NCBI RefSeq assembly: GCF_026167665.1
Contig: NZ_CP098740.1
Span: forward strand, 6,138,001-6,202,000
DNA: 64,000 nt
Origin: Streptomyces drozdowiczii
GTDB lineage: Bacteria; Actinomycetota; Actinomycetes; Streptomycetales; Streptomycetaceae
Direction of reading: 5' to 3'
The position numbers and the translations under genes are program-made. A model generated the notes under the pieces. The model did not search any database and was not told the DNA's origin. It worked only from the letters and a program-made list of their open reading frames with translations. Positions 1 to 7,116 of this stretch are shown piece by piece (position 1 is the first letter of the stretch; every line of letters begins with the position of its first letter).

Positions 1-96
1 TGCCGGCGCCACGTCGCCGAGATCATGACGTCCCTCGACGCCGAGAGCCGCTTCCAGGCCGGTTACCTGCTCGCTCTGCAGGAACAGCCCAAGTGA
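1..96 (+). CDS. C-terminal fragment of an unidentified protein
   Basis: An open frame runs in from the left edge and stops with TGA at 94-96, giving 31 C-terminal residues ending LLALQEQPK. The piece is too short to assign to a family. It lies immediately upstream of, and on the same strand as, the biosynthetic cluster. It could therefore be the last gene of a preceding unit or the pathway regulator that acts on the inverted repeat at 192-227; that is a guess from position only. Confidence 0.55.
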   Translation, partial: CRRHVAEIMTSLDAESRFQAGYLLALQEQPK

Positions 97-191
97 CCTG
101 CGGTGACGCGCCAGTGCCGCCGCGTCGCCACGGTTCCTTCACACCGCAGCCCGATTGGCTCCCCCTCGTCCGGCTTGCCCCTTTCCTTCTC

Positions 192-227
192 GTGGACATC
201 AAGTTGCCATGCAGCTTGATGCTCCAC
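192..227. promoter_or_regulatory. Inverted-repeat operator candidate, copy 1
   Basis: CATCAAG (197-203) and CTTGATG (215-221) form perfect arms around an 11-nt spacer TTGCCATGCAG, with outer GTGG (192-195) and CCAC (224-227) also complementary. A second copy at 9130-9160 is identical at 24 of the 25 core positions, including most of the spacer. The site lies 133 nt upstream of the first cluster gene. The two-arm, 11-nt-spacer geometry resembles StrR-type activator sites, although the arm sequence differs; the binding protein is unknown. Confidence 0.6.
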
Positions 228-359
228 CGGTTTTTCACTACTCGGCCCGCGCTCCTGGCACGTTGATGCCAGAACGGTGAGCGGCCCGCAGCGCGGTACG
301 GCGGAATTCGCGAGAACCGGTGACAAGGCGCGGCAACGGACGTAGTGAGGGGCTGGACA

Positions 360-503
360 GTGCATCGCTTCGGCAAGGTGACTGCTGCGGGAATCGCGAT
401 CATCGTGGCCGTCCTGGGCAGTGCGGAGGTTTCCGCCGCAGGGCAGCGGGGAATTCCCGCGACCGCGACCGCCGCTCCGGCCGGCGACACCGGCTGGGGA
501 TAA
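360..503 (+). CDS. Small secreted peptide (47 aa), unknown function
   Basis: GTG at 360 is preceded by GAGGGG (347-352) at good spacing. The 47-residue product has a basic N-terminus (HRFGK), a hydrophobic stretch at about residues 8-20 (IAIIVAVLG) and an Ala-rich region with a plausible signal-peptidase site. It ends in a short tail closing APAGDTGWG. It stops only 4 nt before the AMP-ligase start, so it is probably translationally coupled to it. From memory, short Streptomyces exported peptides with DTGW-like ends recur, but I cannot verify that here. It could be an exported peptide of unknown use or only a leader ORF. No RiPP maturation enzymes lie beside it. Confidence 0.55.
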   Translation: MHRFGKVTAAGIAIIVAVLGSAEVSAAGQRGIPATATAAPAGDTGWG

Positions 504-507
504 TTCC

Positions 508-2154
508 GTGTCGAATTCGATCAATGACCTGTACCGGAGCTTGGCGGAGCACCCCGAACGCCGGATGCGTTTCGTGTCCTTCGCCGGGAAACTCGAAACG
601 AGGAATTTCCCGGAGATTTACAAGGACGTCATGGAACTCATGGACGAGTTGCGGGAATCCGGGTGCCGGGCCGGTGACCTGGTGGGGGTGACGGGCCCCA
701 ACTCCTACGAGTGGGTCCTCGCGGACCTGGCCCTGCTCGGCCTCGGCTGCGTCCCGGTGGCCCTGGCGCTGGAGCAGGGCGCCGACGGCCGGGCGCTGGC
801 GGCCCTCGCCGACGCGTACGGCCTCGCGGCGGTCTTCACGACCAGGGCGCCCGCGCCGGACAGAGAACGACCGGCCGGAGAACTGCCGAATGGTGAGCTG
901 CCGGACGGGGAGCTGCCGGACGGCGTCGCGGCGCTCACCGCGCGGCCGTTGAAGCTCGTCCGGCGCGACGTCCCGGCCGGTGCGCGACCGACCCTGCCGG
1001 GGGACGCCTTCACCATCGCCTTCTCCTCGGGCACCGCGGGCAGCAAGAAGGGCCTGCTCATGTCCGCAGCGGGGGTGGAGAACACCATGCGCATCTCCGC
1101 CGAGGCGTGGCGGCTCACCGCCGACGACGACCTGCTGATCGTGATGCCGTTCTCCAACTTCCAGCAGCGGTACCTGCTGTACACGGCCGTGCGGTACGGC
1201 ACCGACGTGACGGTGGTCCCCCCGGAGCGGATGCTCCAGAAGCTGCGCGAACTCGCGCCCACGGTCGTCCTCGGGCCGCCGTCCTTCTTCGAGCTGCCCG
1301 CCAACCGGGTCGGCTCGGCGGGCCCGCGCGAGCGGCTGCCCTACCTCCTGGCCACGGCCCTGCACGCGCTCGTCCCCGGGCGGGCCGGCCGCCGGCTGCG
1401 GGCCCGTCTCGGGCGCCGCTGGACGGGGGTGTACGGGTCGCGGGTGCGGCTGATGCTCACCGGCTCGGCCCCGGTGCCCCCGCGCACGGTGCGGGTGTTC
1501 CAGCGCCTGGGCGCACCGCTCTTCGAGGTTTACGGGAGCAGCGAGATCGGCTGGATCGCCTTCAACCTGCCCGGCGGGCACCGGATCGGCAGCGCCGGGC
1601 GCCCGGTGGACGGGGTGCGCGTGGACGTCGCGGACGACGGCGAGATCACCGTGCGCACCGGACTGCCCCAGTGCCTGGGGTACGTCTTCGAGGGCGTCGG
1701 CACGCAGGACGCGGTCTTCCTCGGCGACGGCCGGATCGTCACCGGGGACCTCGGGGAGTTCGACCGCGCGGGCTTCTTGCGGCTGAAGGGCCGCAAGAAG
1801 AACGTGATCATCACGCGCAGCGGGGTGAAGATCAACCCCGAGGAGCTGGAACTCGCCCTGGAGAAGGCATGCCCCGGCGTGCGGGCGATGGTCGCGGCGC
1901 CGGACGGCGGCGGACTGCTGAGCTGCGTCGTCTGGGTCGAGGACGTGGCGGACGCGGACCGGGTCGCGCAGGTGGAGGCGTACCTGGAGGAGGCGAACGG
2001 GAAGCGGGAGTCCGCGCTCAGGATCGCGCGGACCGTCTTCCGGCCCTCGGCGGAACTGACCGTCGAAGAGGGCCTGTTGACGAGGAATTTCAAGATCGAC
2101 CGCAATGCGGTCACGCGAAGGGTCTTCGCCGAACGGACCGGAGTGGGACGTTGA
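508..2154 (+). CDS. Stand-alone AMP-dependent acyl/aminoacyl ligase (ANL superfamily)
   Basis: The 548-residue protein has the adenylate-forming core motifs in order. These are the phosphate loop SSGTAGSKKG (173-182), FEVYGSSEIGW (A5), TGDLGEF near 412-418 (A7), GRKKNVIITRSGVKINPEE (A8) and the catalytic lysine in NFKID (about K529, A10). There is no fused carrier or condensation domain. An ACP gene overlaps its stop by 4 nt, so the likely job is to activate a carboxylic or amino acid and load it on that ACP in the cytosol. GTG at 508 was chosen because GGGGA lies 6 nt upstream. An odd linker (residues about 124-139) is a threefold GELPDG-type repeat. The substrate cannot be read from the sequence. 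Confidence 0.85.
   Translation: MSNSINDLYRSLAEHPERRMRFVSFAGKLETRNFPEIYKDVMELMDELRESGCRAGDLVGVTGPNSYEWVLADLALLGLGCVPVALALEQGADGRALAALADAYGLAAVFTTRAPAPDRERPAGELPNGELPDGELPDGVAALTARPLKLVRRDVPAGARPTLPGDAFTIAFSSGTAGSKKGLLMSAAGVENTMRISAEAWRLTADDDLLIVMPFSNFQQRYLLYTAVRYGTDVTVVPPERMLQKLRELAPTVVLGPPSFFELPANRVGSAGPRERLPYLLATALHALVPGRAGRRLRARLGRRWTGVYGSRVRLMLTGSAPVPPRTVRVFQRLGAPLFEVYGSSEIGWIAFNLPGGHRIGSAGRPVDGVRVDVADDGEITVRTGLPQCLGYVFEGVGTQDAVFLGDGRIVTGDLGEFDRAGFLRLKGRKKNVIITRSGVKINPEELELALEKACPGVRAMVAAPDGGGLLSCVVWVEDVADADRVAQVEAYLEEANGKRESALRIARTVFRPSAELTVEEGLLTRNFKIDRNAVTRRVFAERTGVGR
877..921 (+). repeat. Three tandem 15-bp coding repeats (GELPDG)
   Basis: Units at 877-891, 892-906 and 907-921 encode GELPN, GELPD and GELPD in the N-terminal subdomain loop of the AMP ligase, upstream of the phosphate loop. 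The in-frame expansion lies in a probable surface loop, and copy number may vary between strains. Confidence 0.6.
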
Positions 2155-2402
2155 ACACGAGCCAAGCGAGCGACGAAGAGATGTGCCGGATCATCGCGGG
2201 CGCCATCCCGAAGAAGGCGGCCAAGGGCGGGGTGCGCCCCGACATGAGCCTCAGGGGCGACCTGGGAGTCGACTCCCTGGCGCTGATGAGCATCGTCTTC
2301 GTCCTGGAGGAGAAGACCGGCATCGACGCCTTCGGCCGGGTCGACGCGTTCGTCGCCGCCGAATCGGTGGCGGACGTCATCGCCATCGTCCGGCGGGGCT
2401 GA
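2151..2402 (+). CDS. Acyl carrier protein 1
   Basis: This 83-residue acidic helical protein has the phosphopantetheine site GVDSLALMSI, with Ser42 as the attachment residue. The TTG start overlaps the AMP-ligase stop (TTGA), implying coupled translation and a dedicated ligase-carrier pair. ATG at 2181 is an alternative start but would cut helix 1. It should be converted to the holo form by the PPTase at 8384-9118 and present the activated substrate to the halogenase-like, KAS III-like and BtrH-like enzymes nearby. Confidence 0.87.
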   Translation: MNTSQASDEEMCRIIAGAIPKKAAKGGVRPDMSLRGDLGVDSLALMSIVFVLEEKTGIDAFGRVDAFVAAESVADVIAIVRRG

Positions 2403-2410
2403 GGGACGCC

Positions 2411-3361
2411 ATGGACGAGAAGCAGAAGATCATCGACTTCCACACCCACGTGGCCTCCGGGATGTGCTTCCCGAGGTCGTTCAACGACGGCGTGGTGGAC
2501 AACATGACGGTGGCGCTGACCAGCAAGGGCCTGCCCGTCTCCCGGGACAAGGTCGCGCGCATGCACGCGGGCACGCTGACCGACCCCGACTGCGACGAAC
2601 TGGTGCGGCAGATGGACGAGGCGGGCATCTCCGAGTCCGTCCTGCTGCTGCCCGACTTCACGTACGCGCTCAGGGACAGCACCCATACCATCGAGCAGCT
2701 CATCGACCACCACCGGGCCGTCGTGGAGCGCCACCCCGGCCGCTTCCGGGTCCTGGTGGGCGTGGACCCGCGCTGGGGCGCCGACGGGCTCGCGCTCTTC
2801 GAGCGGTCGATCGTGGAGTACGGCTTCGACGGCATGAAGCTGTACCCGCCGTGCGGCTACAAGCTCTCCGACGAAGCCCTCTACCCGTACTACGAGATCT
2901 GCGAGCGGTACTCCCTGCCCGTGCTCTCGCACATCGGGGCCACCTCGCCGGTCCTCGACTTCGAGATCGCCCAGCCGATCTACGTGGACCGGGCCGCCAA
3001 GGACTTCCCCGGCGTCGACTTCGTCCTGGCGCACGGCAGCGTCCACTACCCGGACGAGGTCGCGATGCTGTGCAACAACCGCCCCAACGTCTACGTGGAC
3101 GTCAGCGGCTACGAGGCGTTCGGCGCCACGGCCCTGCGCACGCTGTTCGGGCGCGGCATCAACCACAAGGTCCTCTTCGGCACCGACTGGCCGGTCTTCC
3201 GGCTCCAGGGGCGCCAGGTGAACCTGGTGGAGAAGCTGGAGAAGGAAGGGGCCTTCCCCGAGTCGATGAGCGACACCGACCGGGACCTCTTCTTCCACGG
3301 CAACGCGGCCCGGCTGCTCGCCAAGAACAAGCTGAAGCAGGGCGCGCCGCCCGCCGCGTGA
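2411..3361 (+). CDS. Amidohydrolase-2 family metal-dependent hydrolase
   Basis: The 316-residue TIM-barrel-type protein opens with the metal motif DFHTH (His11, His13). It also carries the conserved SHIGA and AHGS segments and the late FGTDWP aspartate typical of the Amidohydro_2 family (ACMSD and related decarboxylases or hydrolases). It starts 8 nt after ACP1 and belongs to the same operon. Members hydrolyse C-N bonds or decarboxylate small acids. Here it may process or release an intermediate, but the substrate is unknown. Confidence 0.82.
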   Translation: MDEKQKIIDFHTHVASGMCFPRSFNDGVVDNMTVALTSKGLPVSRDKVARMHAGTLTDPDCDELVRQMDEAGISESVLLLPDFTYALRDSTHTIEQLIDHHRAVVERHPGRFRVLVGVDPRWGADGLALFERSIVEYGFDGMKLYPPCGYKLSDEALYPYYEICERYSLPVLSHIGATSPVLDFEIAQPIYVDRAAKDFPGVDFVLAHGSVHYPDEVAMLCNNRPNVYVDVSGYEAFGATALRTLFGRGINHKVLFGTDWPVFRLQGRQVNLVEKLEKEGAFPESMSDTDRDLFFHGNAARLLAKNKLKQGAPPAA

Positions 3362-3397
3362 ACCGCCGCGGGACCCGCCCCATCCCCCCGTACCCCA

Positions 3398-3432
3398 TTC
3401 CGGTCGCAGAAGATCATTTCCGGTTACAGAAG
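3398..3432 (+). repeat. Direct repeat with 20-bp period ahead of the halogenase-like gene
   Basis: TTCCGGTCGCAGAAG (3398-3412) and TTCCGGTTACAGAAG (3418-3432) match at 13 of 15 positions and start exactly 20 bp apart, about two helical turns. They sit in the only sizeable gap of the first transcription unit, directly before the start at 3442. They could be a dimer-binding operator or part of an internal promoter. Confidence 0.45.
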
Positions 3433-3441
3433 GGCAGCGTC

Positions 3442-4367
3442 GTGTCTGAAAGCTCGACCGAGACCGAGTTCCTCGGCCTCACCGACGAACAGGTGAAGTT
3501 CTTCCAGGAGAACGGCTTCGTCGGCCCGTTCGACCTGTACGGCGAGGAAGAGGCTCCACTGCTGTGGAACCAGGCCATGATCGAGATGGTCACCTCGCAG
3601 AACAAGCCGCACAACTCCACGGTCATCAACTACGACCGCCACCTGGACTGCGACACGCTGTCCGCGCACGTCGGCCGCCCCGAGATCGTGCACAAACTGC
3701 GCAGCCTGATCGGCGACGACATCCTGTGCTGGAAGACCAACATCTTCAAGAAGGCGCCCGGCGACGCGGGCACCGGCTGGCACCAGGTGGAGACCTTCGT
3801 GGTGGGCGAGACCACCACGGACGCCACGCCCTCCCTGAAGTACACCGAGGAGGGCCAGGCCTACACCCAGGAACTCACCGTGTGGACCGCGTTCTCCCCG
3901 GCGGGCAAGGAGAACGGCTGCCTGCGCTACATCCCCGGCAGCCACAAGAAGTGGTACTACGACGAGTCCAAGCCGCTCACCTACGACGTGGAGAGCAAGT
4001 CCCACGACTTCTTCGGCTACGACTACTCCGAGCTCCAGCTCGACAAGGACTGGAACCCGGACGAGGAAGACGTCTTCGAGATGGAGATGAAGCCCGGCCA
4101 GTTCGTCATCTTCCTCGCCAAGTGCATCCACGGCTCGCTGCCCAACGTCAGCGACACCACCCGCCTCGGCTACGCCTCCCGCTACGTCGCCCCTCGGTGA
4201 AGGTCTACGAGGACGTCGACAGCCTCAGCGAGTTCGGCGACACGATCAGCCTGGACTACCACGGCAGCGTCCTGGTCTCCGGCGAAGACGCCTACGGCCA
4301 CAACCGCATCCTCGACAAGAACCTGAACGGCGTCCCCTTCAAGAAGGTCGAGACCGATGAGCGCTGA
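3442..4367 (+). CDS. SyrB2-like non-heme iron/2-oxoglutarate chlorinating-enzyme homologue (frameshifted in this assembly)
   Basis: The first frame stops at 4200 after YASRYVAPR, but the next frame continues as SVKVYEDVD and reads through to the TGA at 4365. One extra C in the CCCC at 4190-4193 restores a 308-residue protein, which is the length of SyrB2. Seen: WHQVETF with His114, a distal His230 (KCIHGS), and arginines in RLGYASRYV for 2-oxoglutarate. The segments ENGCLRYIPGSH and FFGYDY, and a C-terminal VLVSGEDAYGHNR, also match what I know of the SyrB2/CytC3 family. The third iron ligand (the Asp or Glu of HxD/E) is replaced by Val116. Known halogenases have Ala or Gly there. It overlaps ACP2 by 11 nt, as expected for an enzyme acting on a carrier-bound substrate. 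Halogenation is likely but unproven with Val. Confidence 0.83.
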
Positions 4368-4635
4368 CGACGGCCGCGCGAAGTTCGCCGACTTCCTCGC
4401 CACCCAGCCCATGACGGCGGGCATCACCCGCGAGGACGTCGAACGGGCCACCACCCGCGAGGAGCTGGGCATCAGCTCGCTCAACATCATCCTGCTGCTC
4501 GTGAACTACATCAAGGAGGAGACGAACGACAGCGTCCAGCTGCGCCCCGAGTGGGTGTCCAGGCTGGGCGACGTCGAGGGCATCGTCTCCGTCGTCCGCG
4601 AGATCGACGCCTGCGCACTCGCCGCGGCGAAGTGA
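4357..4635 (+). CDS. Acyl carrier protein 2
   Basis: This 92-residue carrier protein has the attachment motif ELGISSLNIILLL, Ser41 being the probable phosphopantetheine site; the usual Asp before it is Ser. The start lies inside the end of the halogenase-like gene, so the two are translationally coupled. With ACP1 it gives the cluster two distinct carriers, perhaps one for the halogenated or amino-acid substrate and one for an acyl group. A strong hairpin follows it. Confidence 0.83.
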   Translation: MSADDGRAKFADFLATQPMTAGITREDVERATTREELGISSLNIILLLVNYIKEETNDSVQLRPEWVSRLGDVEGIVSVVREIDACALAAAK

Positions 4636-4653
4636 CGCGCACGGCACCGCGCA

Positions 4654-4686
4654 CCCGGACGCGGCGGTACCCCCGCCGCGTCCGGG
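4654..4686. terminator. Perfect 14-bp hairpin after ACP2
   Basis: CCCGGACGCGGCGG (4654-4667) and CCGCCGCGTCCGGG (4673-4686) pair without mismatch around a 5-nt loop. There is no T-run, as is common in actinomycetes. It may end or attenuate the first transcription unit, or act as an mRNA stabiliser, since the next gene starts 19 nt later. Confidence 0.6.
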
Positions 4687-4705
4687 CCCATGGAAACGGG
4701 AGACA

Positions 4706-5626
4706 GTGACACCACACCCGACCATCGGCCTCGGCTCCTTCGCGTGCACCTTCGGTGCCCTGGAGCGCAAGGCGCAGGACATCCCGGACTTCGAGCGGCT
4801 GTGGCAGGAGCAGTCCTCGGACGCCGACTTCGCCACCATGGGCTGCGGGACCTTCCGCGCCTTCGCGGGCCCCGTCGAGGACCACGTCGTCGAGACGGTG
4901 CGCGCCACCCTGCGCGACGCCTCGGTGCGCCCCGCCGACGTGGACCGCGTCGTCTTCGCCACCAGCGACGCCCGGCTCGCCTCGCTGCGGCCCGACTTCG
5001 CCGCCGAGGTCCTCGGCGCCCTCGGCCTGGTCCACTGCGTACCGGTGGTCCTCTCCTTCCAGCAGTGCTGCAGCTCGCTCGCCGCGCTGCGCCACGCCAG
5101 GGACCTGCTGGCCGACGAGGAGGTGCGCAACGTCGTCCTCGTCTCGCTGGACTACACGCCCGACGACGCCGACCGCGTCCGCTCGTTCGCCCTGTTCGGC
5201 GACGCCGTCGCCAGCTGCCTGCTGACCCGCGGCGACGGCCTCGTACGGCTGCTGTCCTCGGCCGTCGGCGTGGACCACGCGGGGCTGCGCGGCCAGGACT
5301 CGTTCCTGTCCCGCCAGCAGGTGGCGCAGACCGCCCTGGCCGCCGCCCTCGGCGCGCACGACCTCGTACCGGGCGACGTGACGAAGGTCTTCCCGACCAA
5401 CCTCTACCGCCCCGTCGCGCTCTTCAATGCGACCATCGCCGGGATCGGCCGGGAACAGCTGCACTTCAGCGGCCCCTTGGAACACTATGGCCACTGCGGC
5501 AACTCCGACTGGATGATCAACCTGGCCGACTACCACGACCAGGTCGGCATCCGCCCGGACGAGACGTACCTGGCCCTGTCCTCGGCCCCAGGTTTCTTCG
5601 CCTGCGGGCTGCTCGCGGGCGCCTGA
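4706..5626 (+). CDS. KAS III (FabH)-like thiolase-fold protein
   Basis: The 306-residue protein has the thiolase fold pattern with the nucleophile segment SFQQCCSSLAAL (Cys122 probable) and a late GHCGNSDWM segment resembling the Asn motif of KAS III. The His of the usual PHQAN motif is not obvious: the aligned stretch reads FPTNLYRP. Known KAS III relatives that lost parts of the Cys-His-Asn triad act as acyltransferases or esterases rather than condensing enzymes. Given two ACPs and a BtrH homologue nearby, acyl transfer from ACP is a reasonable inference. GTG at 4706 is preceded by GGGAGA. Confidence 0.72.
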   Translation: MTPHPTIGLGSFACTFGALERKAQDIPDFERLWQEQSSDADFATMGCGTFRAFAGPVEDHVVETVRATLRDASVRPADVDRVVFATSDARLASLRPDFAAEVLGALGLVHCVPVVLSFQQCCSSLAALRHARDLLADEEVRNVVLVSLDYTPDDADRVRSFALFGDAVASCLLTRGDGLVRLLSSAVGVDHAGLRGQDSFLSRQQVAQTALAAALGAHDLVPGDVTKVFPTNLYRPVALFNATIAGIGREQLHFSGPLEHYGHCGNSDWMINLADYHDQVGIRPDETYLALSSAPGFFACGLLAGA

Positions 5627-5672
5627 ACCGGGCCGGACGACCAAGCAGACGAACACAGCGAAGGCGAGACGC

Positions 5673-6128
5673 ATGAAGATCTCAGTGGACGACCTCTCCG
5701 GGCGCGACATCGCGGAGTTCCTCCAGGCGCACGTCGAGGAGATGCGGGCCATCACCCCGCTGGAGAGCAAGCACGCCCTCGACCTCGACGGACTGCGGGT
5801 GCCCGAGGTCACCTTCTGGACCGCGCACGACGGCGACGCCCTCGTCGGCTGCGGCGCCGTCAAGCGCATCGAGGAGGGCCACGCCGAGATCAAGTCGATG
5901 CGCACCGAACCCACCCGCAAGCGCTCCGGCGTGGCCTCGCTGCTGCTGGCCCACATCATCTCCGAGGCCCGCGCCATGGGGTACCGCAGGCTCAGCCTGG
6001 AGACCGGCGCGACCGACTTCTTCGCCCCGGCCCGCGCGCTCTACGAGAAGTTCCAGTTCACCTACTGCGCGCCCTTCGCGGACTACAAGGAAGACCCCAA
6101 CAGCGCGTTCATGACGCGCCTCCTCTGA
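5673..6128 (+). CDS. GNAT-family N-acetyltransferase
   Basis: The 151-residue protein shows the acetyl-CoA-binding region around MRTEPTRKRSGVASLLL, followed by a helix and a C-terminal ARALYEKFQF segment typical of GNATs. The tabtoxin system is known to use an unrelated-length GNAT (Ttr) for self-protection by acetylating tabtoxinine-beta-lactam, and its cluster also encodes TblD. A resistance or masking role here is therefore plausible but inferred from context. It could instead acylate a biosynthetic intermediate. Confidence 0.8.
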   Translation: MKISVDDLSGRDIAEFLQAHVEEMRAITPLESKHALDLDGLRVPEVTFWTAHDGDALVGCGAVKRIEEGHAEIKSMRTEPTRKRSGVASLLLAHIISEARAMGYRRLSLETGATDFFAPARALYEKFQFTYCAPFADYKEDPNSAFMTRLL

Positions 6129-6159
6129 CATCCCACCCTCCCCCGACGAGGAACGGTCG

Positions 6160-7116
6160 ATGAAGGACACCCCCTACCCGTACGACACCACGCTCTACAG
6201 CCGGCTGTTCCTCAACTGCTACCAGCGCCAGTCCCTGGTGATGCTCGCCGAACGGGGCCGCCCCGTGCACCGGTTGCTCTTCCGCGGCCTGGTCAGCACG
6301 GACGAGATCCTGCGGCAGGTCATCAGGGAGCAGCGCCCCAAGTACGACTTCGAGAGCGGGATCGCCGGGCAGGACGACCTCGCGCACCTCGGCGTCGTCA
6401 AGGAGGAGGCGGCCTTCGAGTCGTACGCCGAAGCCCGTGACCTCCTCCTCGACGTGGTCGCTCGGGAGGGCTACGCGATCCTCGTCGGCGACGTCTTCTA
6501 CTGGCCGCACTGCCCCGAGTACCGCAAGCAGCACCTGGTGCACACCATCGTGCTCACCGGCCACGACGCGGACACCGGCCACTGGGACGTCGTCGACGAC
6601 AACCCGGCCAGCCTGCTCTGCTCCTACCGCTACCCCGAGGACGTGATCGCGGCCTCCTTCGACAACGGCGCACTGCGCCGCCTCCGCTTCTACGCGACCA
6701 AGGACCTCGACCCCGGGCGGGCCGAGCAGGGCACCCGGGCGGCCTTCGCCGCGCTCCTCGACGGGCACCGCGACAGCCACGAACTCCTCACCGGCGCCGC
6801 GGACCTCATCTCCTGCGCCTGGATCGCCCGGGAGCGCGTCGTCGCCTCCCTGCACGCCGCGTTCTCCCTCTACCAGGGCTCGCGCACCGTCCTCAGGGAG
6901 TACCTGCGGCACGCCGGCGGCGACCCGGCCGCCGACGACCTCCTGGACCGGCTCGTGCGCGGCGCGTCCGAGGTCATGAACCACCTGCTCCTCGCCCAGG
7001 TGACCGGCGCCCTCGACGCGCGCTGGACCGCGGACGCGTGCCTCGGACTGCGGCGCGACGAGCGGGAACTCCTGCCGCGGCTACACGCCGCCGCGGGCGC
7101 CGGGGGGCGGGCGTGA
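6160..7116 (+). CDS. BtrH-like acyltransferase (C39-peptidase-like fold)
   Basis: The 318-residue protein begins with a short lead and FLNCYQRQSL (Cys20, probable nucleophile), then HTIVLTGHDADTGHWDVVDDNP carrying the His and Asp expected of the BtrH N-terminal domain. In butirosin biosynthesis BtrH transfers an acyl group from an ACP to an amine of the antibiotic. With two ACPs, an AMP ligase and a PPTase in the same run, the same chemistry is the best inference: attaching an ACP-borne group to an amine of the product or intermediate. The C-terminal helical third (about 200-318) is less recognisable. Confidence 0.7.
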   Translation: MKDTPYPYDTTLYSRLFLNCYQRQSLVMLAERGRPVHRLLFRGLVSTDEILRQVIREQRPKYDFESGIAGQDDLAHLGVVKEEAAFESYAEARDLLLDVVAREGYAILVGDVFYWPHCPEYRKQHLVHTIVLTGHDADTGHWDVVDDNPASLLCSYRYPEDVIAASFDNGALRRLRFYATKDLDPGRAEQGTRAAFAALLDGHRDSHELLTGAADLISCAWIARERVVASLHAAFSLYQGSRTVLREYLRHAGGDPAADDLLDRLVRGASEVMNHLLLAQVTGALDARWTADACLGLRRDERELLPRLHAAAGAGGRA

